DNA of 64,000 nt from Pseudoselenomonas ruminantium (GCA_902781305.1 CACZIV010000008.1:25293-89292); one strand, 5' to 3'. Positions 1-10,091 are shown, numbered from the stretch's first letter. Numbers and translations are program-made. The notes: generated from the sequence alone by a model not told the origin.

Positions 1-1473
1 GTGCGGGAAGTGATGTTCCGCAAGTTCCAGCGCATGCCCATGGCGTATTTTGACAAACATCAGACTGGGGAAACCATGAGCTATATCACCAATGATGTGT
101 CGGCTATTCAGTCGGCGTTGGTGGATCAGCTGATTGAGATGGTGACTGAAGGTTCCATTCTCATTGGTTCGATTGTCATGATGGTCTATCTGGACTGGAA
201 ACTTTCCCTGCTGACTTTGGTGGTTATCCCACTGGTGGGGCAGGCCATGAAGATTTTTGGCCGCAAGCTGAAACGCAATGGTACAGTAATTCAGGAGCGG
301 GCTGCGGAGATCACATCCCTTTTGCAGGAAAGTATTTCCTCCATTCGGGTGGTCAAATCCTTTGTTCGGGAAGAATACGAAATCAAGCGTTTTATTAACC
401 AGAACATCCTGAACTTCCAGGCTGCCATGAAAAATGTACAGCTGACCAGTCTTTTGACGCCGACGGTGGAATTTTTGGCGGCGGTTTCCGTTACTTTTAT
501 CGTGGGCTTTGGCGGCTATGAAGTCGTAAACGGCCAGATGACGGCAGGTGCTTTAGTCGCTTTCCTGACCTATGCGGTAAATCTGGCCAATCCGGTCAAG
601 CGTCTGGCCAGAGTATATGGCAACCTGCAGCGGGCTATGGCCGCTGTAGACCGTGTGTTTGCGGTTATCGACCTGCCGGAACCCATCCGCGATAAAGAAG
701 ATGCAAAAGAGCTGCCGAAGATTGAAGGGCATGTGAAGGTGGATCATGTTACCTTTGGCTATAAGGAAGGCGTTAATGCCCTGGAAGATGTTTCGCTGGA
801 AGTAAAGCCGGGGCAGATGATTGCCTTTGTCGGCCCGAGTGGTGCAGGCAAGTCCACGATTGCCAACCTTATTCCGCGCTTCTATGAGATAAACAGCGGT
901 GCAATCTCCATTGACGGACAAGATATTCGGGATGTTACTGTGGCGTCTTTGCGTGAACAGATTGGTATCGTGCCGCAGGAAACCATGCTGTTTTCTACGA
1001 CGGTGATGGAAAATATCCGTTATGGCCGTTTGGATGCCACGGATGAAGAGGTCATCGAGGCCGCGAAAGCGGCTAATGCCGATGTATTTATCCGCGAACT
1101 GCCGCAGGGCTATGATACGCCGATTGGTGAGCGGGGCCTGAATCTGTCCGGCGGGCAGCGGCAGCGCATGTCCATTGCCCGGGCTATTCTCAAGAATCCC
1201 CGGATTCTGATTCTCGATGAGGCAACTTCGGCCTTAGACACGGAAAGTGAAAAAATTGTGCAGGCAGCACTGGATTCTCTGATGGTGGGACGTACATCCT
1301 TTGTTATTGCACACCGCCTTTCCACGATATTCAATGCCGACCAGATTTATGTTATCGATGGCGGCAGGATAAAAGAACATGGCACGCATGAGGAACTGTT
1401 GGCAAAGAATGGTTTGTACAGCCATCTGTACAATATTCAGTTCAGTAAAACTGCTGTGCCAGAAGGGGCATAA
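1..1473 (+). CDS. msbA: Lipid A flippase MsbA, ABC transporter (5' end outside window)
   Basis: Inner-membrane ABC exporter that flips lipid A-core to the periplasmic leaflet. The visible 490 residues begin at a point that aligns with about residue 95 of the E. coli protein, so the first two membrane helices lie upstream and the GTG at position 1 is probably an internal Val codon. The remaining transmembrane domain fills residues 1-220. The nucleotide-binding domain follows, with Walker A GPSGAGKST near residue 278, the ABC signature LSGGQRQR near 384 and Walker B ILILDEATSALD near 405. The stop lies 5 bp before waaA-lpxK, so it is the upstream member of the LPS operon. Other type I ABC exporters look similar; the neighbours decide the call. 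Confidence 0.9.
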   Translation: MREVMFRKFQRMPMAYFDKHQTGETMSYITNDVSAIQSALVDQLIEMVTEGSILIGSIVMMVYLDWKLSLLTLVVIPLVGQAMKIFGRKLKRNGTVIQERAAEITSLLQESISSIRVVKSFVREEYEIKRFINQNILNFQAAMKNVQLTSLLTPTVEFLAAVSVTFIVGFGGYEVVNGQMTAGALVAFLTYAVNLANPVKRLARVYGNLQRAMAAVDRVFAVIDLPEPIRDKEDAKELPKIEGHVKVDHVTFGYKEGVNALEDVSLEVKPGQMIAFVGPSGAGKSTIANLIPRFYEINSGAISIDGQDIRDVTVASLREQIGIVPQETMLFSTTVMENIRYGRLDATDEEVIEAAKAANADVFIRELPQGYDTPIGERGLNLSGGQRQRMSIARAILKNPRILILDEATSALDTESEKIVQAALDSLMVGRTSFVIAHRLSTIFNADQIYVIDGGRIKEHGTHEELLAKNGLYSHLYNIQFSKTAVPEGA

Positions 1474-1478
1474 GACAA

Positions 1479-3965
1479 ATGCAAATCCTTTACAATTTAG
1501 CGGCGATTTTGGTCGTCATATTGATAATCCCGGTGTTTATGATCCGTTCGGTCCGGGAAAAGGGCTTTGTGGAGCGCATCCGGCAAAGTCTGGGCTTTTA
1601 CCCGGAACATACCCTGGAAAAAGTGGCAAAAAAACACTGTATCTGGGTGCATGCGGCATCCGTAGGTGAGATTGTGGCCACCAGTCCGCTGATTAAGGAA
1701 TTTCATAAGGAATTCCCGCAGACGCCGATTTTGGTATCGGTGGTGACCACCAGTGGGTATGAGATGGCTAACCGCATTATCAAGGATGCGGATGCCATTA
1801 TCTATTTTCCGCTGGATCTGCCGTTTTTGGCAGGCAGCGTGCTGCGGCGCATTCATCCGCGGGTGTTTTTGCCGGTAGAAACCGAATTGTGGCCGAATTT
1901 CTTAAAGACGGCTCGCAAGATACACATTCCCGTCATGATGGTCAATGGCCGTATCAGCGACCGCAGTGTGAAACAGTATAAATATCTGAACAGCCTGCTT
2001 TCCGATATGATTGGCACGGTGACGAAGTTTGCCATGCAGTCGGATATTGACGCCGATTACATCATGCGCCTGGGCGCACCGCCAGAACTTGTGACGGTGA
2101 CGGGCAATACGAAATTTGACCAGACTTATACGGATGTAAGTGCCGAGGAAAAGGCGGCCATCATCCGCGAGATGGGCTTGGAGAAAGCCGAAGGCATTTT
2201 GCTGGCTGGTTCTACCCATCGCGGTGAGGAGACCTTTGTCCTAAAGGCGTTTGCGGCGGTGCGGGAAAAGCATCCCCGGGCCAAATTGGTCATTGCTCCC
2301 CGTGAGCTTTTGCGCACGCAGGAGGTAATTCACCTCTGCAAGCGGGCAGGCTTTAGCGTAACTACCCGTACAAAACAGCAGGAAAGCGGCCCGCAGGATG
2401 CAGATATCGTTATTTTGGACACCATTGGTGAACTGGGCAAGGTCTACAGTGTGGGTGATGTGGTCTATGTGGGCGGCAGTCTGATACCGCATGGCGGCCA
2501 TAATATTTTGGAGCCGGCAGCCCATGGCAAGGCCATTATTGTTGGCCACTATATGTTCAACTTTAAGGATACCCATGCCTTGTTCAAAAAACGCGATGCC
2601 TGCATTACGGTTAATAATGAGCAGGAACTGGCTGTGGAGACCGCCAGACTCTTTGATGACGACGGACACCGTCACCGCCTGGAGGCAGAAACACTGGCCA
2701 TTGTCGGCGAAAACAAGGGGGCTTCGCGCAAGTCGGCTTTGATTTTGCGGGAAACACTGGAAAACTACGAAAGTCGTCCGGAAAACCGACAGCGGGCCCG
2801 TTCTACGCAGAAGATAAACAATTTCCAGACGTATTTTATCGATTTGGTTCATTTAAAAGAAGTTGATGGCGTGATGGAACATATCCTCACGGCAATTCTC
2901 TATCTTTTTTCCAAGATTTATGCGCTGTTAGTCGATATTAAGCTTTGGGGTTATCGGAATGGCGTGTTCAGCCAGAAGAAACTGGATTGTTTCGTCATCA
3001 GCCTCGGCAATGTCACCGTAGGCGGTACGGGCAAGACGCCTACCGCACAGCGGCTGGCCAGCGATATCCGGGATATGGGTTACAAGGTGGTTATTCTCAA
3101 TCGCGGCTATCGGGCCAAGTGGCATGGCAATGTCGGCATAGTCTCTGATGGACAGCGACTCCATATGACGGCGGCTGATGCCGGGGACGAGGCATTCATG
3201 CTGGCCAAGCATCTGCCGGAAGTTCCTGTGCTGATTGGTGCTGACCGCTCTGTTACCGGACAGTATGCCATCGAAAATTTTGGTGCGGAAGTGGCCATTT
3301 TGGATGATGGCTTCCAACATTGGCAGTTGGAGCGTGATATGGATATCCTGCTTGTTGATGCGGTAAATGTGTTCGGCAACGGTTATATGCTCCCGCGTGG
3401 CACTCTGCGCGAACCCATATCGCATATCAGCCGTGCCGATGTATGCCTGCTGACCAAGGTGGACCAGGCGGCGGCCGGCTCCCGCGAATTCATCCGGGAA
3501 ACGGTGCATCGCTATAACAAAGAGGCACAGGTGGTAGAGAGTATCCATCAGCCGCGGCGGTTCATCCCTCTAGCGGACTGGTATGTGGACATTGCCGGTG
3601 ACGGCATTGATGTCAATACGATGCGTGGCCGCAAAATCATGGCGGTTTCGGCTATCGGCAACCCCGCATCCTTTGAGCAGACCTTGTCGGATTTAGGGGT
3701 CACGATTATCGAAAGCCTGCGTTATCCGGACCATCACGATTACAGTATGCAGGAAATGGCCGATATTCTCCATCAGGCAGAGCGTATGGGGGCAGAGGCT
3801 ATTGTGATTACGGAAAAAGACGCCGTGAAAATCCCGATGGAAGTCATTCATGCGGGCATTTCCGTTCCCGTATATGTCATCTGTGTGGAAGTCAATTTCC
3901 AGCAGGGGAAAGACGAGTTCAAGACACTGCTGGCGCAGCGTTTAGCGGCGAAATTAGGCAAGTGA
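1479..3965 (+). CDS. waaA-lpxK: Fused Kdo transferase (WaaA) and tetraacyldisaccharide 4'-kinase (LpxK)
   Basis: A single 828-residue frame carries two lipid A enzymes. Residues 1 to about 430 are WaaA/KdtA: an N-terminal membrane anchor (residues 3-22), the catalytic-base motif AASVGE (Glu64) and a C-terminal GT-B half with HGGHNILEPA near residue 335. Residues from about 466 to 828 are LpxK: a membrane-associated helix, then the P-loop GNVTVGGTGKTP near residue 510 and a DDGFQHWQL motif near 610. The domains are normally separate proteins of about 420 and 330 residues. An in-frame ATG at 2874 has no ribosome site, so internal initiation is unlikely. It lies 5 bp after msbA and 21 bp before kdsB. 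WaaA adds Kdo to lipid IVA; LpxK makes lipid IVA by 4'-phosphorylation. Confidence 0.93.
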   Translation: MQILYNLAAILVVILIIPVFMIRSVREKGFVERIRQSLGFYPEHTLEKVAKKHCIWVHAASVGEIVATSPLIKEFHKEFPQTPILVSVVTTSGYEMANRIIKDADAIIYFPLDLPFLAGSVLRRIHPRVFLPVETELWPNFLKTARKIHIPVMMVNGRISDRSVKQYKYLNSLLSDMIGTVTKFAMQSDIDADYIMRLGAPPELVTVTGNTKFDQTYTDVSAEEKAAIIREMGLEKAEGILLAGSTHRGEETFVLKAFAAVREKHPRAKLVIAPRELLRTQEVIHLCKRAGFSVTTRTKQQESGPQDADIVILDTIGELGKVYSVGDVVYVGGSLIPHGGHNILEPAAHGKAIIVGHYMFNFKDTHALFKKRDACITVNNEQELAVETARLFDDDGHRHRLEAETLAIVGENKGASRKSALILRETLENYESRPENRQRARSTQKINNFQTYFIDLVHLKEVDGVMEHILTAILYLFSKIYALLVDIKLWGYRNGVFSQKKLDCFVISLGNVTVGGTGKTPTAQRLASDIRDMGYKVVILNRGYRAKWHGNVGIVSDGQRLHMTAADAGDEAFMLAKHLPEVPVLIGADRSVTGQYAIENFGAEVAILDDGFQHWQLERDMDILLVDAVNVFGNGYMLPRGTLREPISHISRADVCLLTKVDQAAAGSREFIRETVHRYNKEAQVVESIHQPRRFIPLADWYVDIAGDGIDVNTMRGRKIMAVSAIGNPASFEQTLSDLGVTIIESLRYPDHHDYSMQEMADILHQAERMGAEAIVITEKDAVKIPMEVIHAGISVPVYVICVEVNFQQGKDEFKTLLAQRLAAKLGK

Positions 3966-3986
3966 TAGAAAGATAAGAGGCAGATT

Positions 3987-4715
3987 ATGAAGGTATTATG
4001 TGTTATTCCCGCGCGTTATGCATCCACCCGCCTGCCGGGCAAACCACTCAAGGATATTGCCGGCAAGCCGATGGTCTGCCGGGTCTATGACCGGGCGGCA
4101 CAAGCCAAGAAAGTATCCGAGACGATTGTGGCTACCGATGATGAACGCATCCTGACGGCGGTAGAAGTAAATGGCGGCAAGGCCATGATGACCAAAGCTT
4201 CCCATCCTACCGGTACAGACCGGTTGGCAGAGGTCGCAGCAGCTTTCCCGGATGTGGATTTAATCATCAATGTGCAGGGTGATGAACCCTTGATTGAACC
4301 GAGTTTGATTGATGAACTGGCCGCTGTTTTTGAAACGGACAGCGAGCTGAAGATGGCTACGGTCAAGACTTTGATGACGGACAAGGCGGAGATTGAAAAT
4401 CCCAACAACGTCAAGGTGGTTACGGACAAGGCAGGTTATGCTCTGTACTTCTCCCGTTCGGTCATGCCCTATCCGCGCAATGCAGGCTGCCCGTTTTATA
4501 AGCATATCGGGATTTACGCCTATAAACGGGATTTCCTGCTGGCCTATGCGAAGATGGAATCTACGCCGTTGGAGCAGTCGGAATCTCTTGAGCAGCTCAG
4601 GGCGCTGGAAAATGGCTACAAAATTAAAGTCGTTGAAACAAAGGCTAAGTTCGTTGGGGTTGATACGGCGGAAGACTTGGCCAAAGTGAATGAGATATAT
4701 AAAAACATGAAGTAA
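3987..4715 (+). CDS. kdsB: CMP-Kdo synthetase KdsB
   Basis: 3-deoxy-manno-octulosonate cytidylyltransferase: activates Kdo with CTP to CMP-Kdo, the donor for WaaA. At 242 residues it has the usual family length. The N-terminal nucleotide-binding motif reads IPARYASTRLPGKPL (residues 7-21), and NVQGDEPLI near residue 95 carries the metal-binding Asp. An AGAGG ribosome site precedes the ATG. It lies between waaA-lpxK and kdsA in the same run of genes. Confidence 0.95.
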   Translation: MKVLCVIPARYASTRLPGKPLKDIAGKPMVCRVYDRAAQAKKVSETIVATDDERILTAVEVNGGKAMMTKASHPTGTDRLAEVAAAFPDVDLIINVQGDEPLIEPSLIDELAAVFETDSELKMATVKTLMTDKAEIENPNNVKVVTDKAGYALYFSRSVMPYPRNAGCPFYKHIGIYAYKRDFLLAYAKMESTPLEQSESLEQLRALENGYKIKVVETKAKFVGVDTAEDLAKVNEIYKNMK

Positions 4716-4754
4716 CGATAGAGCGCTATTGGTCTACATGAAAGGAGCTTGAAT

Positions 4755-5582
4755 ATGAATCAGGTTAAAGTTGGTAATTATGTGATTGGCGGTGGGGAGA
4801 AACTGACGCTTTTGGCTGGCCCCTGCGTGCTCGAAGGACTGGATAGATGCCTGCTGATTGGCCGCACAATCAAGGAAATCTGCCAGCGTTTGGATATCAA
4901 TTATGTATTCAAGGCCTCCTTTGACAAGGCAAATCGTTCTTCCTATCATAGCTTCCGCGGCCCGGGCCTGAAAAAAGGTCTGGAGATGTTAAAGACGATC
5001 AAGGCGGAACTGGGCGTACCTGTGGTGACGGATATCCACGAAACCAATCAGGCGAAACCTGTGGCAGAAGTCGCCGATATCCTGCAGATTCCGGCCTTTC
5101 TCTGCCGTCAGACGGACCTTCTCCATGCTGCTGCGCAGACGGGCAAGGTCGTTAATGTGAAGAAAGGCCAGTTCTTGGCGCCGGAAGATATGCGCAATGT
5201 GGTGGACAAGCTTCATGAAAGCGGCTGTGACCAGATTATGCTCACGGAACGTGGCGCATCCTTTGGTTATCACAACCTTGTGGTAGATATGCGTTCCCTG
5301 CCCATCATGCGTTCCTTCGGTTATCCGGTCGTGATGGACGGCACGCACTCGGTGCAGCTGCCGGGCGGCAATGGTACGACTTCTGCCGGCAACCGCGAAT
5401 ATGTGGAATATCTGGTGCGGGCGGCTGTGGCTGCAGGCGTGGATGCATTATTCCTGGAGGTTCATGACAATCCGGAGGAAGCGCTCTCTGATGGAGCCAA
5501 TATGGTTTATCTGGACAAGCTGGAAGATTTGCTGAAAGATGCCGTGGCTATTCACGAAATCGTGCGCCATAAACAGAAGTAA
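4755..5582 (+). CDS. kdsA: Kdo-8-phosphate synthase KdsA
   Basis: Condenses phosphoenolpyruvate with arabinose-5-phosphate to Kdo-8-phosphate in the cytosol. The 275 residues match the family length. Signatures are LAGPCVLE near the N-terminus, [11 protein letters not shown] around residue 55, and [11 protein letters not shown] near 197. The ATG at 4755 is preferred over a TTG at 4749 because the GGAG ribosome site (4744-4747) sits 7 bases before the ATG but only 1 base before the TTG. It is followed by the isomerase that makes its arabinose-5-phosphate substrate. Confidence 0.95.
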   Translation: MNQVKVGNYVIGGGEKLTLLAGPCVLEGLDRCLLIGRTIKEICQRLDINYVFKASFDKANRSSYHSFRGPGLKKGLEMLKTIKAELGVPVVTDIHETNQAKPVAEVADILQIPAFLCRQTDLLHAAAQTGKVVNVKKGQFLAPEDMRNVVDKLHESGCDQIMLTERGASFGYHNLVVDMRSLPIMRSFGYPVVMDGTHSVQLPGGNGTTSAGNREYVEYLVRAAVAAGVDALFLEVHDNPEEALSDGANMVYLDKLEDLLKDAVAIHEIVRHKQK

Positions 5583-5627
5583 ACGGAGCGTTTTGGTTAG
5601 AGCTTGTGGTAAATTGAGGGGATAAGA

Positions 5628-6605
5628 TTGGTAGATAAGATAAAAGAAGCGGCGCTGGAAACGCTTACGATTGAAGCGGATGCCGTGGAAAAACTCAAGG
5701 AACGCATAGATGATGAATTCGTGGCGGCTGTGCAGTGCATTCTGGACTGCAAGGCGCGTGTGGTCGTAACCGGCATGGGCAAATCCGGTCATATTGGCCG
5801 CAAGATGGCGGCCACCTTTGCCAGCACTGGCACTCCGGCATTCTTTATGCATCCCGGCGAAGCCTTTCATGGCGATTTGGGCATGGTGACGGAAAATGAT
5901 GTGGTCATTGCGATTTCCAACAGTGGTGAGTCCACGGAAGTAGTCAATATCCTGCCCATTATCCGCCGCATCGGTGCGACCATCATCGCCATGTGTGGCC
6001 GTCGTGATTCCCAGCTGGGCAAGGAGGCAGACCACTTCGTAGATATCGGCGTGGAACGGGAAGCTTGCCCGCTGGGGTTGGCCCCGACAGCCAGCACGAC
6101 AGCTACTTTGGCCATGGGGGATGCTTTAGCCGTTGCGCTTATGCGTGTGCGCGACTTCACCAGTCAGGAATTTGCCTTATTCCATCCGGGCGGCGCTTTG
6201 GGGAGAAAGCTCCTGCTCACCGTCAAAAATGTCATGCATACCGGGGATGAAAACCCCATTGTACATAAGGATAAGACGGCCAAAGATGCGCTCTTTATCA
6301 TGACGGATAAAGGCCTTGGCGCGGCCTCGGTTGTTGACGACAGCGGCAAGTTGGTGGGCATCATCACCGATGGCATAATTCGCCGGGCACTGGCCAAGGA
6401 TTATAAATTCTTGGATGAAGCCGTGGGCAATATCATGTTTGAGACCCCGCTTACCATCAAGCAGGATGCTATGGCATCGGCAGCCCTATCGGTTATGGAA
6501 AAACACAAACCGCGGCCGGTTACGGTATTGCCGGTTATTGATGAGAATAAAATTCCTGTGGGTATTATTCATTTGACTGACCTGTTGCGTCAAGGAGTGG
6601 TATAA
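5628..6605 (+). CDS. kdsD: Arabinose-5-phosphate isomerase KdsD (KpsF/GutQ family)
   Basis: Converts ribulose-5-phosphate to arabinose-5-phosphate, the first committed substrate for Kdo. The 325-residue protein has the family layout: a SIS sugar-isomerase domain (about residues 40-180, with GMGKSGHIGRKMAATF and HPGEAFHGDLG) followed by two CBS domains (about 205-325). It starts with TTG; a GAGGG ribosome site lies 7 bases upstream. Its stop overlaps the kdsC start by one base (TAATG), indicating translational coupling. Confidence 0.94.
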   Translation: MVDKIKEAALETLTIEADAVEKLKERIDDEFVAAVQCILDCKARVVVTGMGKSGHIGRKMAATFASTGTPAFFMHPGEAFHGDLGMVTENDVVIAISNSGESTEVVNILPIIRRIGATIIAMCGRRDSQLGKEADHFVDIGVEREACPLGLAPTASTTATLAMGDALAVALMRVRDFTSQEFALFHPGGALGRKLLLTVKNVMHTGDENPIVHKDKTAKDALFIMTDKGLGAASVVDDSGKLVGIITDGIIRRALAKDYKFLDEAVGNIMFETPLTIKQDAMASAALSVMEKHKPRPVTVLPVIDENKIPVGIIHLTDLLRQGVV

Positions 6606-7174
6606 TGGAGATTCACAGCAATGCCCTAAAGGCAGCAAAAAAGATAAAATTAGTCATTTTTGATGTGGATGGCGTTTTGACGGATGGCGGTATTTATATC
6701 GGTGCTCAGGGAGAACTGTATAAGCCCTTTTACTGCCGGGATGGGCTGGGCATCAGCTTGGCGCATAAATATGGTTTGCAGACCGCCATCATTACCGGCC
6801 GCAAGTCGGAGCAGGTGGCTTTTCGGGCAAAAGAACTGGGCATCAGTCATGTTTTTCAGGGCCATTCCGACAAGCGCGATGCCTATGATGAATTGAAGGA
6901 ATTGACGGGGCTGAAGGATGCACAGATTGCCTATATCGGTGATGACCTCATCGACCTGCCCATCATGCTGCAGGTCGGTCTGCCGATGGCGGTGGCGGAT
7001 GCGGAGGAATCGGTCCGCACACAGTCGCTGGTCGTCTCTTGTAAAAATGGCGGTCATGGTGCCGTACGGGAACTTTTGGAGTTTATCTTCAAGGTACAGG
7101 GGAAGTGGGAAGATATCATGGCGGACTTCCTCTTGCCGGACAGCTCTAGCGGGAATAAGAGCTGGAAACAATAA
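6605..7174 (+). CDS. kdsC: Kdo-8-phosphate phosphatase KdsC
   Basis: HAD-superfamily phosphatase that releases Kdo from Kdo-8-phosphate. The nucleophile motif FDVDGVLTDG lies near residue 19 and the second acidic motif GDDLIDLPIM near 117. At 189 residues with no cap domain it fits the C0-type KdsC family. The start overlaps the kdsD stop by one base. With kdsA, kdsB and kdsD, the Kdo pathway is complete in this operon. Confidence 0.94.
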   Translation: MEIHSNALKAAKKIKLVIFDVDGVLTDGGIYIGAQGELYKPFYCRDGLGISLAHKYGLQTAIITGRKSEQVAFRAKELGISHVFQGHSDKRDAYDELKELTGLKDAQIAYIGDDLIDLPIMLQVGLPMAVADAEESVRTQSLVVSCKNGGHGAVRELLEFIFKVQGKWEDIMADFLLPDSSSGNKSWKQ

Positions 7175-7195
7175 CGATTTGGGGGAAGACAATTA

Positions 7196-8110
7196 ATGCA
7201 GTATAAATTTGTGATGTTTATGAGCTGGGTGGTGTGTCACACCCCCTATAAACTCGTAATGGCTGCCGGCTGGATTTTGGGACAGCTCTACTATCTGCTG
7301 ATAAAAAAACAGCGGGAGCTGGCTGTAAAACAGATGATGCCGGCCTTAGGTCTGAGTGAATCGGAGGCGCGTAAAATGGTGCGGGCGTCCTTTGTAAACT
7401 TAGCCCGCAATGTGCTGGAAATCCTCTATATGCCGAACATCACGCCCAAAAATTTCCACAAGTACATTGAGATTGACCATTTGGAACGCATGACCGATGC
7501 GCTGGCCGAAGGTCATGGTGTGGTGGTGCTCACGGGGCATATCGGCACATGGGAGTGGCTGTCGGCGGCCTTTACAATGAACGGCCTGCCCGTTACCGCG
7601 ATTGCCAAACCACAGCCGAATATGCAGTACACCAATGCTTTGAATGATTTGCGCAAGACCATCAATGTGGAAATTTTTTCCCGTGGCACAAGCGAACTTT
7701 TGGCAGCCGCCAAGGCGCTGAAAAAAGGCAAGATTTTGGGCTTTTTGGCCGACCAGGATGGCGGCCCGGGGGGCGCCTTTATTCCCTTTTTGGGGAAAGT
7801 GGCAGCGACCCCGCAGGGGCCGGCTGTCTTTGCCTGCAAGTTCAATGCTCCGGTACTGCCCGCATTTATCCTGCGCCAGCCCAATGGCAAACATAAAGTC
7901 GTTATCGGCGAAGTTATGCGCTTTGAAGATACAGGCGATACCGATAAGGATTTATTTGATTTCACGGTAAAGATGACGAAGATTATCGAAGATATTATTC
8001 GTGAAAATCCCACGCAATGGCTTTGGTTCCAAAAGCGCTGGAATACGCCGCCGGAGCAGCAGAAGCTGGGCAAGCACCATACCGTTAAAGCACAGGAGGA
8101 TGCCAGATGA
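7196..8110 (+). CDS. Lipid A secondary acyltransferase, LpxL/HtrB family
   Basis: Member of the lysophospholipid/lauroyl acyltransferase family (PF03279), which adds acyl chains to Kdo-lipid A at the inner membrane. The catalytic HX4E motif is seen as GHIGTWEW near residue 115. A hydrophobic N-terminal segment serves as anchor. The 304-residue length is typical. The exact acyl position (LpxL or LpxM type) cannot be read from the sequence. Its last four bases overlap the lptC start (ATGA). It is the only late acyltransferase in the window. Confidence 0.88.
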   Translation: MQYKFVMFMSWVVCHTPYKLVMAAGWILGQLYYLLIKKQRELAVKQMMPALGLSESEARKMVRASFVNLARNVLEILYMPNITPKNFHKYIEIDHLERMTDALAEGHGVVVLTGHIGTWEWLSAAFTMNGLPVTAIAKPQPNMQYTNALNDLRKTINVEIFSRGTSELLAAAKALKKGKILGFLADQDGGPGGAFIPFLGKVAATPQGPAVFACKFNAPVLPAFILRQPNGKHKVVIGEVMRFEDTGDTDKDLFDFTVKMTKIIEDIIRENPTQWLWFQKRWNTPPEQQKLGKHHTVKAQEDAR

Positions 8111-8661
8111 GCAAGATGCGCAAGGGGCTTATCGCTGCTGCAATTGCGGCCTTTGCAGCTCTGGTGGTATGGGCGGTGGTGACCGTTCCTGAGACACCTG
8201 ATCTGCCGGAGACACCCGCTGAAAGCAATAAGACGATGAGTTATGACGGCAACGAAATCAGTGAGGAAAGAAATGGCCGCAAAATCTGGGACTTGACTGC
8301 TGAGCATATTGACGTTAATATTGAAACCCGTGATGCAGTGCTGGAAAAACTGCAGGGCCATTTTTATGCTGAAGATGGCAGAGTGGTGGAAGTAAAGGCC
8401 GGTAAAGGAACCTATGCGGAAGGAACGAAGGATATCGTCCTTTCGGATAACGTGGAGATAAAAAACAGCGATGGCGCACAGTTGACTTGTGATGAACTGC
8501 GTTGGGATGCGCAAAAGGAAATCTTAGCGGCAATTGGCAATGCCAAAGCTGTCAAAGAAGATATGCTGGCCACGGGTGACCGCATTGAAAGCAGTGATGG
8601 TTTCAATAAAATCAAAATCAGCGGCAAAGCGCATTTGCGCAGAGGAGGAGAAACGGAATGA
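8107..8661 (+). CDS. lptC: LPS export bitopic protein LptC
   Basis: Inner-membrane component of the Lpt bridge that takes LPS from LptB2FG and passes it to LptA. The 184 residues show an N-terminal membrane helix (about residues 8-26) followed by a periplasmic beta-jellyroll (YrbK/LptC fold). Sequence in this family is weakly conserved, so the call rests on length, topology and position between an LpxL-type gene and lptA, with 4-bp overlaps on both sides. Confidence 0.85.
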   Translation: MSKMRKGLIAAAIAAFAALVVWAVVTVPETPDLPETPAESNKTMSYDGNEISEERNGRKIWDLTAEHIDVNIETRDAVLEKLQGHFYAEDGRVVEVKAGKGTYAEGTKDIVLSDNVEIKNSDGAQLTCDELRWDAQKEILAAIGNAKAVKEDMLATGDRIESSDGFNKIKISGKAHLRRGGETE

Positions 8662-9341
8662 CAAGTCGAATGAAGAAAATGGTTATGGCACTGACCCTCG
8701 CTCTGACAATGCCCTGGGGGCATATCTCGGCAGCTGGGGAACCTGCTGAACTCAATGCGGATAATGTGGAATACGATATGAGTACGGGACTGGCTGTGGC
8801 CACGGGCGACGTACTGCTGAAGCAGGGCACCACCAAGGTTACGGGAGCGAAAGCGACCTATAATGCCAAGACACAGGAAGGCTCTGTAGAGGGCAATGTC
8901 ATAGCGGTGCGCGAGGCCATGCGTCTCACCTGCAGCCGGATTGTTACCGATGGCCAGGGGCATATCAGTGCGGTCGGCAGTGTTCGGGGAACCGATGGCG
9001 ATAAATCTTTTGCCGGCGAGCAGGTAGATTACTATCCGAATCAGAATAAATACATTAAGATTCCTGCGGGGGGGACAATCAGCAATAGTGATGGCACCTT
9101 CTCTGCAAATTATATGGAAGGCTGGCTGGATGACGAACATTACGTCGGCACGGGCAATGTCCATATTGAAAGCCCGGCCCGTCAGATGGAAGCCGGCGGT
9201 GACCATGCCGATTATGTCGGCAAGGAACAGGGCCGGGTGGTACTGACCGGCAATGCCTGGGCGGTTAAGGAAAACAATACGATGAAGAGCAATAAGCTGA
9301 CCCTTTATCTTGACCCCGAAGGACGGGCTAAAGTCAAGTAA
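8658..9341 (+). CDS. lptA: Periplasmic LPS transport protein LptA (OstA-like)
   Basis: Builds the periplasmic part of the LPS bridge. The 227-residue protein begins with a signal peptide (about residues 1-25). It then has the OstA-like beta-strand repeats, with phrases such as ADNVEYDMSTGLAVATGDV and ATYNAKTQEGSVEGN that recur through the chain. It overlaps lptC by 4 bp, and lptB starts 15 bp downstream. Confidence 0.9.
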   Translation: MTSRMKKMVMALTLALTMPWGHISAAGEPAELNADNVEYDMSTGLAVATGDVLLKQGTTKVTGAKATYNAKTQEGSVEGNVIAVREAMRLTCSRIVTDGQGHISAVGSVRGTDGDKSFAGEQVDYYPNQNKYIKIPAGGTISNSDGTFSANYMEGWLDDEHYVGTGNVHIESPARQMEAGGDHADYVGKEQGRVVLTGNAWAVKENNTMKSNKLTLYLDPEGRAKVK

Positions 9342-9356
9342 GGAAAGCTGGAATAG

Positions 9357-10091
9357 ATGGAGGGCAGGACCTTGCATATTGAGGCGAAAAATCTGGTAAA
9401 AAAATTCAAGGAACACACAGCAGTGGACAGAGTTTCACTGCGGGTGGAAAAGGGCGAAATCGTCGGTCTTTTGGGGCCAAATGGTGCCGGTAAGACCACA
9501 TCATTTTATATGATTGTCGGCCTTGAACAGCCATCTTCCGGAGAAGTGTTCCTGTCGGATGTGAACATCACCAAAATGCCCATGTACAAACGGGCCGAAT
9601 TGGGCATAAGCTATCTGACCCAGGAGTCCTCCATTTTCCGCAAGCTCACAGTGGAAGAAAATATCATGGCCATACTGGAGACAACGTCACTTTCCCGGGC
9701 TGAGCAGCGTTCACGCTTTGAGGAACTGCTCGCAGAATTCCATATCACGCATGTCCGTAACCGCAAAGGGACGGAACTTTCCGGTGGTGAGCGCCGACGC
9801 GTGGAAATTGCCCGCTGTCTGGCTTTGGAGCCGCAGTTTATTCTGCTGGATGAACCCTTTGCCGGAGTTGACCCGTTGGCCGTAGCGGATATTCAGGAGA
9901 TTATCCAGTATCTGCGACAGCGGGGGATGGGCATTCTTATAACGGACCATAATGTGCGTGAAACCTTGCAGATTGTGGACCGGGCGTATATTCTGAGTGA
10001 AGGCAAAATTCTGCTGGAAGGCAGCAGCCAGACCATTGCAGAAAGTCCGATAGCGAAAAAGTTTTATCTGGGTGAGAATTTCACCCTGTAA
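9357..10091 (+). CDS. lptB: LPS transport ATPase LptB
   Basis: Cytoplasmic ATPase that drives LPS extraction from the inner membrane. It has Walker [10 protein letters not shown] near residue 40, signature [10 protein letters not shown] near 140 and Walker [15 protein letters not shown] near 162. At 244 residues it matches the family. Two starts are possible. The ATG at 9357 has an AAGGAAAG site. A TTG at 9372 has a GGAGG (9359-9363) 8 bases upstream and gives the more family-like N-terminus [12 protein letters not shown]. Confidence 0.95.
   Translation: MEGRTLHIEAKNLVKKFKEHTAVDRVSLRVEKGEIVGLLGPNGAGKTTSFYMIVGLEQPSSGEVFLSDVNITKMPMYKRAELGISYLTQESSIFRKLTVEENIMAILETTSLSRAEQRSRFEELLAEFHITHVRNRKGTELSGGERRRVEIARCLALEPQFILLDEPFAGVDPLAVADIQEIIQYLRQRGMGILITDHNVRETLQIVDRAYILSEGKILLEGSSQTIAESPIAKKFYLGENFTL

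Noticed and set aside
2874-3965. LpxK as a separate gene starting at the ATG at 2874
   Set aside because: No ribosome site lies upstream and the frame is continuous with WaaA, so a fusion is the simpler reading.
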